DNA of 64,000 nt from Protula sp. h YS-2021 (lineage: Eukaryota; Annelida; Polychaeta; Sabellida; Serpulidae), in NCBI GenBank assembly GCA_949752745.1, contig OX457027.1:17564603-17628602 (forward strand). The letters run 5' to 3'. The position numbers were made by a program, and so were the translations under genes. The notes under the pieces were generated by a model that saw only the letters and a program-made list of their open reading frames with translations, was not told where the DNA came from and searched no databases. Below are positions 11,901 through 24,037 of this stretch, one piece after another. Numbering within the stretch: the stretch's first letter is position 1; every line of letters begins with the position of its first letter.

Positions 11901-12720
11901 GTCGTGACCATAGATCAACGTTTTTTACACAGTTCTGAACAGACGTTGAATCAGCAACGATGTGCAGACAATGGTTTTGCTCGCAAAAACACTTCGGCAG
12001 AATTAAATCTGTTTGTGATTTGGTTACGATCACATGTGCGACCATAAATTTGGGCGCAATGATGGATAATACTTTATCCATGATGGAACACGTAAATCAC
12101 GTGCGAAAGATCGGTTTTTACTATCTTAACTGGGTCCGGAAAGTGCGAAATTGCTTTACTGAAGACGCTGCCAAAACCATCATCCACGCCTTGACTACTG
12201 CAATGACATATTAGTGAATATCCCGGTGAACGCAATCGTAAAGCTTCAAAAGCTGATGAATGCAGCAGCTCCAGTTATAACCCGCATACCTCGCCATTGC
12301 GAGATAACGCCAGTTCTGAAAAGTCTACATTGGCTGCCCGTACGCCAAAGGAATTTCAAAGTTTTGTGTTTAACGTACAAGGCGCTTAACAACGAAGCGC
12401 CGATGTACCTACGCGAGGTGCTGGTGCACTATCAGCCAACCAGAGCACTACGATCTTGTGCTGCTTAAACACTTGTTGTTTCACGCCGAAAGCTGAAATA
12501 CGGTCAATGGGCATTCAGTTTTGCAGCCCCTATTCTGTGGAACCAGTTACCCATTCATATAAAATTATCGGAGTCAACTAATACTTTTAAAAAGAAAGTA
12601 AAAACTCACATGTTTTAAAATTATTATGGATACCTTGCCAGAAAGCCCGTTACAAGAAGATAGATAGATGGATAGATAGACTGGTAACAAGGAGCCATAG
12701 ATAGATGGATAGATAGAGAG
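11900..12720 (+). mobile_element. CR1/L2-like LINE, 3' end only
   Basis: A 5'-truncated non-LTR retrotransposon retains the C-terminal end of the reverse transcriptase ORF, a 3' stretch and a (GATA)n tail at about 12657-12720. Short microsatellite tails are typical of CR1/L2-group elements. Confidence 0.75.
11960..12618 (+). pseudogene. CR1/L2-like reverse transcriptase C-terminal fragment
   Basis: Successive frames read NLGAMMDNTLSMMEHV, then KLMNAAAPVITRIPRHCEITPVLKSLHWLPVRQR, then KVLCLTYKALNNEAPMYL, and after a TAA at about 12466-12468 YGQWAFSFAAPILWNQLP ending at TAA 12616. This order (D-N-L after the palm, HWLPV, FK-L-TYKAL, LWN-LP) is the hallmark of the thumb/C-terminus of CR1/L2-clade ORF2. 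There is a frameshift with loss of the RLDYCN region near 12212 and a nonsense codon, so it is inactive. Endonuclease and catalytic RT boxes are absent. Confidence 0.85.
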
Positions 12721-13671
12721 ATCAACTTTTCCGACATCCAATTAACGGCCATGATGCAATATTTCGGAAAATCGACGATTTATTAAGGCGTCGAAAAAAG
12801 AGACGCCGCAAAAATGCACGTATCAGAACTCCCCCCACATAAAAGTCGTCACCCACAGGAAATTAAAGCCTGGTGCTGGTAATGACTGGTCACTTTGAAG
12901 GTTGACGAAGCTCAAGACATAAGTGTATGAGATATTCGGAAGTGTGCCACTTTTTACCGCCTTCTTTTGAAATATATACGTGAAAAGAGACTTCATGTCA
13001 CTCTTCCGACAACTAAAATTGATGAGTGGAACTATCCCACCCCGTTATTTAGATAACTCCACAAAAAGACCACCCCTGAAAAATATGGCCATAAATTCCG
13101 CCATCAAGGAAAACAAAAACCAGATAAAATTATCTGGTTGTCAAATGGTCAGTTTTTCATTTTGCTGGTGGTCTTTGGTCCGGTGGTCATATGACCAGTG
13201 ATGTTTTAACCGATGACGATTTTGATAATTTTTTACCCTCCCCGGGTTTTTGCCGTGCACACTTCCAAAATCATCGAAAAACCGGGTGAATAAATCATAA
13301 TAATGCACTAAACATCAATGTGATATTATATCCTGTCTTGTAACAAATGGATAAATCTTCGCATGTTGTTTGTTTTCAGCGCGTCAAGGAAAATGACATT
13401 TATAATGTGGAAACAACAGAAAGTGTGAAAGCATCTACCAAACGTGTGAAGTATACATCCTCGCTGAGATAGTTGCTGTTCAGCCTAACGGCAAAGATGC
13501 AACACACAACACACACGCGCAATATTTGTTCACTCTTTGTCGGTGGTTGTTTTGGTGTTTTGCACCGATTTTTATTCATCTTTTTTAACAATTTTCTTTC
13601 CTGGTATATCACACTGCATTTAAAATGTGACAAAACTGAACAAAACGACCAACAACGCTGCCCATTTTTAC
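12721..13671. other. Intergenic spacer, nothing recognised
   Basis: About 950 bp with no supported coding sequence or repeat boundary. The small open frames on both strands have no recognisable domains. Confidence 0.4.
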
Positions 13672-13834
13672 CGTTGATTGATTGATTGATTGATTGATTG
13701 GTTTAACGACACTAGCAACCCGTTAGGATCATATTGTGTCAGTTCTGTTGCTATACGAAGAGTCAGTTGAAACTAAAATCGATTAAGATAGACAAAACAA
13801 GTAGTGTATAAATCTAAAATCAACTAAATTCAGT

Positions 13835-16800
13835 TTAAAACTTACTGTACATGTGTATTTCTTTCAGAAAAGAAATAATTTTGCTTGGTGCTACCTTTGT
13901 AAAAAGGTCTTTCATAGAATTCACACTGTAGTAGCGTGAACGAATGTTCTGAAAATCTACGCAATTGAGTAGAATATGTTTTGCAGTCAAACGTTCTTGA
14001 CAACCAATACACTGTGGAGGCACATTGCCTCTCAGAAGATATCCGTGGGTGATGTATGTATGCCCGATTCGAACTCTATGCATAACCGTTGTGTCGCGAA
14101 TACTGCCAAGAGCTAGGTGTTTTTCTCCAACTGTTGGTTGGATTTGAAAGAGTTTGTTATTTCTTTGCTCGTTCCATTTTTGTTGCCAAAGGTTTTTTTT
14201 ACATAACTTGAAATATGGGGTTTAAAATCGGAGTATGGTATGAGAAGGTCGGATATGTTGTAGTTTAGCGCCTCTTTTGCTGCCTGGTCCGCAGCTTCAT
14301 TACCCGGTATGCCCACGTGGCTTGGCACCCAGCAAAATACCAGGGATTTGCCTTGTTTGATTGCCCTTTCATAACGTTCTACTAAGTCTAGAATCATTGT
14401 GTTCGACACTTGCAGATTTTCTAGTGACTGTAAGACCGATAAGGAATCGACACAGATAACAAATTTTTTGTACCTACTAATCTTGACAATTTCCATGGCT
14501 AACTGGAGTGCCCGAACCTCCGCGGAAAAGATGGAGGAGCCGTTTGGTAATCTTGTTTTCAGGGTATTTGATTTTGTAACTATTGAGGCAGCAACTTTGT
14601 TATCGAGTTTAGATCCGTCCGTGTATATGAAATGGTGGTGAAGGTAGGTTTCCTTTATCTCGGCAAACCTAACTTTGAACTCTTCAGCATTTGTTGCGTC
14701 TTTGGAAAAGTTTGTCAGAGTTTTGACTATGGTTGGTCTTTGTATTTTCCATGTTGGGTGTTTTGAAACTTTTAAGTTTGCAATTTGCTCGACTTTGATT
14801 CCGGCATTATTAAGGTGGTTACGGATTCTAGTGCCAAAGGGTACGATAACCCTGGGGCGTGTATTTAGGATTTCTGAATGGTCTTTTTCGAACACTGCCT
14901 TATAGGTGGGGTTTTCCTTATTTGCGTATAGTTTTATTGCATATTGCATTGAAAGTTTGATTCGTTGGATATCTAATGGATGTTCATTTGATTCAACCTG
15001 AAGACTTTCCGCAGGTGACGTTCTAAAAGCGTTAAGGCAGAGGCGTAGGCCTTGGTTTTGAATTGGGTTCAACATCTTTAAGTACGATGGCCTTGCCGAT
15101 CCGTAGACGATGCTACCATAATCTATTCTTGATCTTATTAATGATCTATACAGTTTTAATTTTGTACTGGTATCTGCTCCCCAGTCTTGTGCGGAGACGA
15201 CTCGTAACAGGTTGAGCGCCTTTTGACATTTCCTCTTCACGTCTTTTATGTGGGGAATAAAATTTAGCTTCGAGTCCAGAATTAGGCCAAGGAATTTGTT
15301 TTCCTTTACTACCGGTATCTGTGTGTTTGATAAGTGTAAAATAGGATCGCCGTGTGGCTTTCGCTTGTTGCAAAAGTGCATACAAACTGTTTTGGTTTGC
15401 GAAAATTTGAAACCATTTTGGTCAGCCCACTTTTGAAGAGAGTTGATATTTTGCTGGAGGCGACGCTCGATCAGATTCATATTCTTACCCCTTGCAGACA
15501 TAGCAAAATCGTCTACAAACAGTGAGCTGTCTATTCCCTGTTTAGTTGCGCCTTTGATACTATTGATTTTGATTAGAAACAACAGAATTGATAGAATACA
15601 GCCTTGAGGATAGCCTTCTTCTTGCTCAAAATAGTCCGAGAGAACAGAACCGAGACGGACTTTAAATCGCCTATCATTTAAAAACCCTTCAATGAATTCA
15701 GGGAGACGACCTCGTATGCCAAGGTTGTGGAGGTCTTGCATGACCCCGTATTTCCAAGCCGTGTCGTAGGCTTTTTCTAAATCAAAGAAAACAGTGACGA
15801 CATGTTCGTTATTGATAAAACCTTCTCTTATAAATGATTCCAGTCTAACCAGGTGATCTATGGTACTTCTTTCTTTTCTGAAGCCACTTTGGATGTCAGT
15901 AAGCAGATGATTTTTCTCTAAATACCAAATAAGTCTTGCGGCTATCATACGCTCTAGTGTTTTGCACAAAGAGCTTGTCAGAGATATTGGGCGATAATTT
16001 TGGGGATTAGTAGAATCCTTATTGGGTTTTGGAATTGGTATGATGGTGGCTTCTTTCCATATTTCAGGAAAGTTTCCTGTAGTCCAAACTTGATTGAGTA
16101 ATTGTAGCAGGACTTCAAGGGTTTCCTCAGGTAGGTGTTTTAGAACCTGGTAGTGCAGGTCGTCTGGTCCGGCAGCTGAGTCATGTGAGTTTTGGATGGC
16201 GTCTTTCAACTCCGACAGGGTAAAGGTGCAATTGTACTGTTCCGAGTTATTTGAGGTGAACTTCATTGGTATTTGTTCTTTTGCTTCTTTTATTTGACGA
16301 AAACCTTGGGAGTAGTTGTCAGATGAGGAGTTGAACTGAAAGGTTCTACCAAAGGTATTTGCTATTTCATCAGGTTTTGTGATAGTTTGGTTGTTTGTAC
16401 TGAGGTGGTTTATGGGTTTTGAGATGTTTTTACCAGATATTTTTCGGATTATCTCCCATACTTTTTTGGTTGAATTGTTTTTGTTCAGTTTGGAGATATA
16501 TTCTACCCAGGTTTGCTTTTTGCTTGCTTTGATCGTTCTGCGTGCTGCAGCACGCAGCCTTTTGTATTCAAGTTTGCTACTATTGTCCGGGGTGATGTAG
16601 AACTGGCGAAGAGCTGTTTTTCGCATGGCTATTGCTTTTTTGCAATCATCGTTAAACCAGGGTTTTTGTTGTTTTTTAGGATTTCCGGAAGTTTTAGGTA
16701 CGGTTTTTTCCATGATTGCCTGGATCAGAGCCGTAAAAAATAAAATCGGGTCATCGTCGTGTGTAAACTGATTGATTTTAATGCCCTTTTTGCAGAGTTC

Positions 16801-17562
16801 CTGGAACAGTGACCAGTCTGCTTTGTGGAATTTCCATTTTGCTATTCTTTTCTGTTGCTGTGGATCTAGTGGTTTTAATAAAATGGGGAAGTGGTCGCTG
16901 CCATAAGTGTCGTCCAAGACTTCCCATTCAAAGTCTAAAAACAAATTACTAGATGCCATTGCAAGGTCGATAGAGGTTTTTGAACCAGTGCCAGGGTGTA
17001 GGTATGTTGGGGTTTTATCATTGTAGAGTGAGAGGTTGTGGAGATTTAGAAAGTTTTCAATTAGCTTTCCTTTGTGATCGTTGTTTGTATTACCCCATAG
17101 AGGGCTGTGTGCATTGAAGTCGCCTAGAAACAGAATAGGTTTTGGTATTTGGCAAATCAATTCGTTGAGTTCTTCCGGTTGAGGTTTGGAGGGTGGTGGT
17201 AGGTATATGTTACAAATGGAAAAGGTTTTCTTCATTGTAACGCGAACTGCTGTTGCTTGCAGGTTTGTATTTAATTTGAGTTCACTTTGGATAACATTGT
17301 TTCGGATTAAGGTAGTAATTCCGCCCGAGGCGCGGTTATTGTTGGCGTTTTTGTTATAGGAAGTGTAACGGATTAAAATTGGCGGGTAGAGATCAGTACC
17401 GTATGTTTCTTGGAGGCAAAAGACAGCCGGGTTACATTGTTGGCTCAGAGTTAAAAGATCTATCTGGTTGGTCCAAAAACCTCTTATGTTCCAGTAAATT
17501 ATAGCCATGTTACTTGCTATTAGCTCGTGACTGATGTATAAAAACCCTGGGCAAATGGACAA
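13835..17562 (-). pseudogene. LINE ORF2 (AP endonuclease - RT - RNase H), one frameshift
   Basis: The likely start is the internal MAIIYWNIRGF at 17508, which matches the start of copy 2; the upstream 18 codons are probably untranslated. Endonuclease motifs: WNIRG, QETYG, GDFNAHSPLWG, GSDHFPI. RT motifs: NYRPISLTS, FFDLEKAYD, YPQGCILS and the catalytic FVDD. RNase H motifs: YTDGSK, AEVRALQ, CVDSLS, WVPSHVGIPGNEAAD. A C-terminal CCHC reads CIGCQERLTAKHILLNC. The only lesion seen is a frameshift at an 8-base homopolymer (14193-14200), after which the frame continues to TAA/TAG at 13835. The RT box has QGC where QGS is usual. The product nicks DNA and primes reverse transcription at the target. 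Confidence 0.85.
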
Positions 17563-17572
17563 ATGTCGTCTT

Positions 17573-18973
17573 TTATTTGCTGTGGCATCTAGGCCTCTGT
17601 ATCGACACCCGAGGCGGTTTTGGCTGCAGAGGCAGAGAGCACAGCGAGGAATTCCTTTGGTCGTCCTCTGCCAGTTGTAGCGGCCGAGGGTGTGGTGGCG
17701 ACTTTCTTACGTCTGCCTCATTTACCTCCATAAGGGGGCTGAATCTATTTTGGTTTTCGGCTGTACATTGTTGCAGTTTTTCCTTCACCAGCCGGACTTT
17801 GTTCTTTAATCTATTTCTGGTTTCTGTGTCCAGATTATTCTGGTTACTCCTGGGACTTGGTGTCGTCGTTTGCCTCTTATTTCGTATTGTTGGGGATCGA
17901 GTGGTCTTAGTTTTTATTGACGTAGCCGATTCGAGGGCTGGTGTTCCCACCTTAGGTCTAGCACCACCCTTTAGGGGAGGGCTGCTGTCTGAATGTTCGA
18001 ATGTAGTTTCCGACTGGGTGGACTTAGATGACTGCTTGGGTTGGTTGACTTGAATGGTTCTCTGTTGTGAGATCCAAGTCAAGTCTGTTTCGGTCACAGC
18101 ATCGGCCAGGGACTTAGTTGCCTTGGCAACTGCCGCGTAGCTTTTGGTGCTTCGAGTTTGGTAAACAAGTTTACGCGCCTCAGGGTACGGAATGGATTGT
18201 TCATATTTGACCTTCTGTACCTCTTTTTCTGCGATCCATGTTGGGCACTCCTTTGAGGACGCTGGATGATTGCCTTTGCAGTTGATGCATTTGCTTTGAG
18301 AGGTACAGGTTTTGTAGTCATGACCATCTTCGCCAAAGTTTGCACACGTTTTCTCCGTTTTTTTGCATCTGCTACTGCCATGCCCGAATCGTTGACAGTT
18401 ATAGCAGCGTACGGGATTCGGTACATAGAGTTTTACGCCGAGTTTTAGATAACCGACTTTAATGTCTGTCGGAAGCGTTGATCTTTGGAAGGTCAGTGCG
18501 TAGGTTCCGCGGAAGCCAAGTCTGCGGCAACCTGTGACTCCGTACTTGCCTAATTCGCTAACGAGTTCTTCCTCCGTACAGAATTTGAGATCAGGGTGGC
18601 TGACCACCCCTTTTGTGTAATTCAGTGATTGATGTGGTGTACTTTTAACCGGTGTGTTTACGAAGGTTTTGATTTGTAATAGGTTTTTGCTTTGTTGCGC
18701 CGAGAAAACTTGGACAAGTATATCGCCTGAGCGTAAGCGTTTTGCGGTATGATGGGAACCTACAAGTGATGTTACACCCTTTTCTATGGCAAAGGGTGAA
18801 AGTCTGAACGGACCGTTCTCGGGAGTAATTATTATGAATTCAAAAAACGGCGTCGGAGGAGACTCGATGTGTATGTGGGGGCGCTTGTTTGCGCCTCTGG
18901 GTGTCTGTGCTTCGGTAAACTGTATATTTGTTTTTCCTTTTTCTTTTTCTTTTTGTTTTTCAATACAATCCAT
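17573..18973 (-). CDS. LINE ORF1, gag-like nucleic-acid-binding protein
   Basis: An intact 466-codon frame 65 bp upstream of the ORF2 start. The N-terminal third contains a basic/RRM-like segment (PFRLSPFAIEKGVTSLVG, RLRSGDILVQVF). Residues of roughly 180-260 hold three zinc knuckles: CYNCQRFGHGSSRC, CANFGEDGHDYKTC and CINCKGNHPASSKEC. The second knuckle has Phe where the second Cys is expected (codon 18335-18337), so it probably cannot bind zinc. The C-terminal half is Ser/Thr/Lys-rich and low-complexity. The protein would coat the LINE RNA and act as a chaperone. Confidence 0.85.
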   Translation of the reverse strand: MDCIEKQKEKEKGKTNIQFTEAQTPRGANKRPHIHIESPPTPFFEFIIITPENGPFRLSPFAIEKGVTSLVGSHHTAKRLRSGDILVQVFSAQQSKNLLQIKTFVNTPVKSTPHQSLNYTKGVVSHPDLKFCTEEELVSELGKYGVTGCRRLGFRGTYALTFQRSTLPTDIKVGYLKLGVKLYVPNPVRCYNCQRFGHGSSRCKKTEKTCANFGEDGHDYKTCTSQSKCINCKGNHPASSKECPTWIAEKEVQKVKYEQSIPYPEARKLVYQTRSTKSYAAVAKATKSLADAVTETDLTWISQQRTIQVNQPKQSSKSTQSETTFEHSDSSPPLKGGARPKVGTPALESATSIKTKTTRSPTIRNKRQTTTPSPRSNQNNLDTETRNRLKNKVRLVKEKLQQCTAENQNRFSPLMEVNEADVRKSPPHPRPLQLAEDDQRNSSLCSLPLQPKPPRVSIQRPRCHSK

Positions 18974-19229
18974 AGAGTTTGTTTTTGTTTTCTTCCAGGT
19001 CTGCCGGCCCCGGCCCTACTCTGACCACCGAATCCGGCAGCGGGGGTTACCCGCCCAGGGATAGGACACCTGGAATACTACAAGCACCTATGTGGGAAGA
19101 CCGTCCAGAACCCATCTGAATACTAGGTACGTTCCCGCCCTCAACGTATCTAAACACTTGGTACTAAGTAAAGCACTCGGTCCACTATACTACTTGCACG
19201 GTTCTCAGCCTTCGTCGTTTTCCTGATTG

Positions 19230-20141
19230 ACTGGCTTCCACCTCAAATTGAACGCGACAATCCTCAAAAACCGTTTTTTCGTCCAGCGACACGGTCAAGA
19301 CAAAGCCTGTGCAGGCGTTTCTGCAGCACTCTCAACTCCTTGCGAATGCGCTTGCGGGGTGCTTGTCCAATCTGGTCGCACGGAGCTGTCTTCCCTCTGC
19401 ATCACTGAGATCAACGTCCAGACTAGCCAACCAGGTAGGAAAAACAGTTGTTTCAGGCCTCGCACTGGTCGTTAGTACGAGGTTCCTCATTTAGAGTGGA
19501 TTAACGCTTGTTCCGCAAATGAAGTCGGACGCATATTCCAGCATCCTCTGCGTCACAGCGTTGACGCGGCAGTAGGTGCCAGTGACGTAGGTGCTGGCGA
19601 AATAACCGACGAGCGATTCAGTGCAATGGGCTGTTACTCCAAACCGGCCTCCACTTCTTCAATCAGTAGGAAAGCTACGGCGTCAAGCTGCCCAAAAACA
19701 GCTTGATTTCTTTGTTGTTGCGGTGCGACTCGATGAGGACTAAGTTCCATGCGCCATGTCGAGTGCGAATTTGCACAAAGGGTCCCAGAACTTCGGTCAC
19801 AGCGGGAACGATGGCCATTGCAAAATGAAACAAAATAGCTAATGGGTCTGGAAACACGTCCAACGTTTAACAGTAGCCAAGTACGGTGCGCAACACCTCT
19901 TTGTTCTTGGACTGGGATTTGTTGTGTAGTAGAGCGTACATCTCACTATGCTGGGAGACGTAAAGCTGCAGAAAACCTCTCGGGGCTACTTTAAACGTCC
20001 CGTCCATGTACCATGCGCCGGACGTAGTGAACGTGTGTAATGTTGGGGGTGATGCAAAGATTAGAATCCGGGAATCAGCGTCTGAACTGTTATCGTAAAC
20101 TAGAAACGGTTGGGGATTTTCGCCGGTTGTTTGCGACCACT
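19230..20141 (-). pseudogene. MULE-type transposase relic
   Basis: Translating the minus strand in shifting frames gives, in order, PFLVYDNSSDADSRILIF, SGAWYMDGTFKVAP, FLQLYVSQHSEMYALL, PDPLAILFHFAMAIVP and finally VGYFASTYVTGTY. This sequence of motifs matches Mutator-like (MULE) transposase domains: the RILIF strand, the WxxDGTFK motif with the first catalytic Asp, the YALLxNK strand and the C-terminal YF-TYV motif. Several stops and frameshifts make it inactive. It lies between the two LINE copies and is more GC-rich than its surroundings. Confidence 0.7.
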
Positions 20142-20379
20142 AGCCATCTACAACTTGGTCTTCTACACGCTCTGGTACTGGTGGGGCACGTCGGGTTAGT
20201 TAGTTAAATGATTTGTTTAACGACACGACCGACCCTTAGCGGGTTACATTGTGTCAGAACATGTCAGTAATCAGTGACTAGAAGAAATGGAACAAGTTAA
20301 AATCAAGGTAAGATAAAGCATGTATATTCTAAAATCATAAAGTAGAAAACGACTAAAAATACTGGTACAGATTAATTTC

Positions 20380-23300
20380 TTATAAGAATTGTATAAATTT
20401 GCTCGGTTCTATTTCATCAAAGAGCTGTCTCAAGGAGTCAGCTCTGAAATGACGCGAGCGGGCGTCTTGGAAATCGGTACAGTCTATTAAAATATGTTTA
20501 ACGGAGTAAGGTTCCTGACAACCGACACAGTCGGGTGCCGGCTCGCCTCTCAGAAGATGTTTGTGGGTGATATATGTATGTCCTATTCTGGCTCTATGGT
20601 AAACCATTTCATCTCGCACACTGTTAATTTGCGGGGTTTTTTGTCCGACTAAGGGGTTTATTTGATACAGCTTGTTGTTTGTTTGTTTGTTCCATCTTTC
20701 TTGCCACAATCTTTTTGTGTATCTTGTGATGTGATATTTAAAATCGGAGGCTGGTATGAGCATATCGATACAATTATCATTTAGAGCCTCTTTTGCAGCT
20801 TTGTCGGCTATCTCGTTTCCTCGGATACCCACGTGACTTGGAACCCAGCAGAACACTATGTCTTTGCCAGCTTTGGTGGCATCGTCATATCTTTCCAGAA
20901 GGTCAAGGATAAGTGGGTTTGATATTTGTAGGTTTTCAATTGATTGCAGGACGGACATAGAGTCCACGCATAACATAAACTTTTTGTATCGGCTGATCTT
21001 CACTATCTGGATAGCGAGATGTAGAGCTTTAATTTCGGCTGAGAAAATAGAGGAACCATTTGGAAGTCTTGTTTTCAAGGTGTTATTTTCAGTTACAACG
21101 GAAGCAGCCGATTTATTGTCCAGCTTTGAGCCGTCCGTGTAGACGAAATGGTAGTCTTTAAATTCTTCCTTGAGCTCTGCGAAGTTTGATCGAAATAGAA
21201 AGGGGCTAGTTGTTTCCTTTGCATAGACCGTGAGGTTCTTTAGTACCACAGGTTTGGTGAGTCTCCACTGTGGTAGTTTTGGTACTCTGTATTTTGCAAT
21301 TGATTCTATGGTGATGTCAGCATTATCGAGGTGAGGCTGAACTCTCGCTCCAAATGGAGGTATTACGGTGGGACCTCTTTCATGGAAGCGGGAAAAATCT
21401 GATCTAAAGACTGAGTTATACGTGGGATTCTTCTTATTTGCATAAAGCTTTGTTGTGTACTGCATAGCGAGTTTAACTCGACGAATGTTAAGCGGCTGCT
21501 CATTGGCCTCCACATGGAGGCTTTCTGCTGGTGCTGTTCTAAATGCATTTAGACACAGTCGTAAACCATGATTTTGTATCGGGTCAAGCATTTTTAGGTA
21601 TGAAGGTCTTGCTGATCAATAGACAATGCTGCCATAGTCTAATCTATCAAGGCTCGGTAAAGCATAAGTTTTGTATCCCGATCAGCGCCCCAATCATGGG
21701 CCGATATTCCTCTAAGGCGATTGAGTGCTTTTTGGCATTTTCGTTTGAGTTCTTTGATGTGTGGGATAAAGCTTAGCTTGGAGTCGAACAGTAAACCCAG
21801 AAATTTGTTTTCTTTAACAACAGGTATTTGAATGCCAGAAATGTATAGAACGGGATCGTCGTGTTGTTTGCGTTTATTGCAGAAATGCATGCAGACTGTT
21901 TTAGTTTGTGAAAATTTAAAACCGTTTTGGTTAGCCCATGTTTGAAGTGAGCGTATGTTCTGCTGTAAGCGTCGCAGTATTAGATTCATATTCTTGCCTC
22001 TGCAAGATATTGCGAAATCGTCAACAAAGAGTGAGCTGTCTATCCCCTGTTTTATGTTATGTCGGATGCTATTTATTTTTATCAGGAACAGAAGAACGGA
22101 AAGGATGGATCCCTGGGGGAAGCCTTCCTCTTGTTCGAAGTAGTCTGAGAACACGGCCCCAAGGCGGACCCGAAAACGTCGGTCTTCTAGAAAGGCTTTA
22201 ATAAATTCAGGTAGGCGGCCTCGCAGCCCCAAGTCAAAGAGGTCTTGTAGTACTCCATGTTTCCATGCTGTGTCATAGGCCTTTTCCAAGTCAAAGAAAA
22301 CCGAAACGACATGTTCGTTATTGATAAAGGCTTCTCTTATAAACGTTTCTAGTCTTACAAGGTGATCCAGGGTATTTCTTTTTTTTCTAAAACCGCTCTG
22401 TATATCGGCAAACAAATTATTGCTTTCTAGATACCAGGTGAGTCTGTCAGCTATCATGCGTTCAAATGTTTTACACAGTGAACTTGTTAAGAAGATTGGT
22501 CTGTAATTTTGTGGGCTTGTGGGGTCTTTGTTTGGTTTTGGTACTGGTATAATAATAGCTTCTCTCCATATTTCTGGAAAGTTGCCAGATTTCCAGGCTT
22601 GGTTAAATAGACCCAATAGTATTTCCAAGGTTTCATTTGGCAAGTGTTTAAGGGTTTGGTAGTGTATGTCATCTGAGCCAGCAGCGGAATTGTGAGATTT
22701 GTTTAAAGCCTGTCGGAGTTCATTCAGTGAGAAATCGCAGTTGTAGGATTCACTATTGTCTGAGTAAAAGTTTATGTTGTTTCGTTCTTTATGTGCCTTA
22801 TATCGTCTAAAGTCTTCGTTATAGTGTTTAGAGGATGAGTTGTGTTCAAATGTTTCTCCCAGGACGTCAGATATTTCCCTTCTTCCCGTTACAGTGGTAT
22901 TGTTAGTTTGTAAATGGCTCACAGGGCCTAGAGAGCCTTTGCCGGATATCTTCCTAACCATGTCCCACGTTTTCTTTAATGAAGTTTTCCCGTTTAACTT
23001 GGAAACAAACTCCTCCCATGAGCGTTTCTTACTTTGTTTTACTGTCTTGCGAGCGATGGCATTGAGTCTTTTATATTCCATTCTTCTAATGGTGTCCGGA
23101 TGATTGATGAACTGTTTTAGTGCTTGTTTTCGAACAGCTATTGACCGTTTGCATTCATCGTTGAACCAGATTTTGTGTGATCTTGTGCGGGATCCGGATA
23201 TTTTCGGGATAGTCTTTTCCATTATTGATTGTATCAAAGCGGTGAATAGTAGAATAGGGTCATTATCACTTTCAAGGTGTTCTCGTGTAATTGACTGATG

Positions 23301-24017
23301 GCATAATTCTTGGAATTGTAGCCAATCTGCTTTGTTAAAATTCCACTTGTCTACTCTTTCTTGTAGTTGTGGAATGCTTTGTTTAATTAAAATTGGAAAA
23401 TGATCGCTTCCATGTAGATCGTCTATAACTTTCCAGCTAAAATCCAGGTACAAGTTAGCAGAGGCTATACAGAGGTCGATAGAGGTTTTTGAACCAGTGC
23501 CCATATGAAAATATGTCGGTGTTTTGTCATTGAGTAAAGACAGATTGTGATGGTGTAGTAGGTTTTCTATGACCTTTCCTTTTTGGTCTGTTGTATGGTT
23601 GCCCCACATTGTACTATGGGCGTTGAAATCACCGACCCATAGTATGGGTTTTGGAAGTTGGTTTATGAGGTCTGAAAATTCGTGTGGTTGTGGTTTTGAA
23701 GGTGGTGGCACGTAGATGTTGCACACAGTGATTGTTTTGTTCAAGGTAGCCCTGACAGCCTGGGCCTGTAGGGTGGTATTTAGATTTATTTCACTTTGGG
23801 GTATATCGTTTCGAACAAACGTTGCAATTCCTCCGGAGGCTTTGTTGCTAACGTGGTCTTTGATGTAGGGTATATATCCCTTCAGCGTTGGTTGGTTGTT
23901 GGTTTTAGAGAAGGTTTCTTGTAGGCAAATTATTGCTGGGTCACTTTGGGATATGAGTGTTAAAATTTCGTGATGGTTGGTCCAAAAACCTCGTATATTC
24001 CACTGAATTATTGCCAT
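20380..24017 (-). pseudogene. LINE ORF2, copy 2, broken
   Basis: It starts with MAIIQWNIRGFWTN. Endonuclease (QETFS, GDFNAHSTMWG, GSDHFPI), RT (FFDLEKAYDTAW, FPQGSILSVLL, FVDDFA), RNase H (YTDGSK, AEIKALHLA, CVDSMSVL, SHVGIRGNEIADKAAKEA) and the C-terminal CVGCQEPYSVKHILIDC knuckle are all present. Two lesions lie close together: a frameshift near 21640 and an in-frame TGA at 21616-21618 (in VY-stop-SARPSYL). It is therefore inactive, although RT and RNase H motifs themselves look sound. Confidence 0.85.
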
Positions 24018-24037
24018 ATGGTCTTATTTATTTATGC

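Larger units (their letters stand above)
13672..19200 (-). mobile_element. Near-complete I-clade (Nimb-like) LINE with RNase H, copy 1
   Basis: The element reads on the minus strand: 5' region, gag-like ORF1, ORF2 with endonuclease, RT and RNase H, then a 3' UTR and a (TTGA)n tail at 13672-13700. The 3' UTR start GTTTAACGACAC is shared with copy 2. The 5' boundary is uncertain, placed at about 19200 where GC-rich leader sequence ends. I-clade membership is inferred from the ORF order, the three CCHC knuckles and the RNase H domain. Confidence 0.85.

Noticed and set aside
17577..18053. A 158-codon plus-strand frame.
   Set aside because: It is the antisense shadow of LINE ORF1, whose knuckles and low-complexity tail explain the sequence on the other strand.
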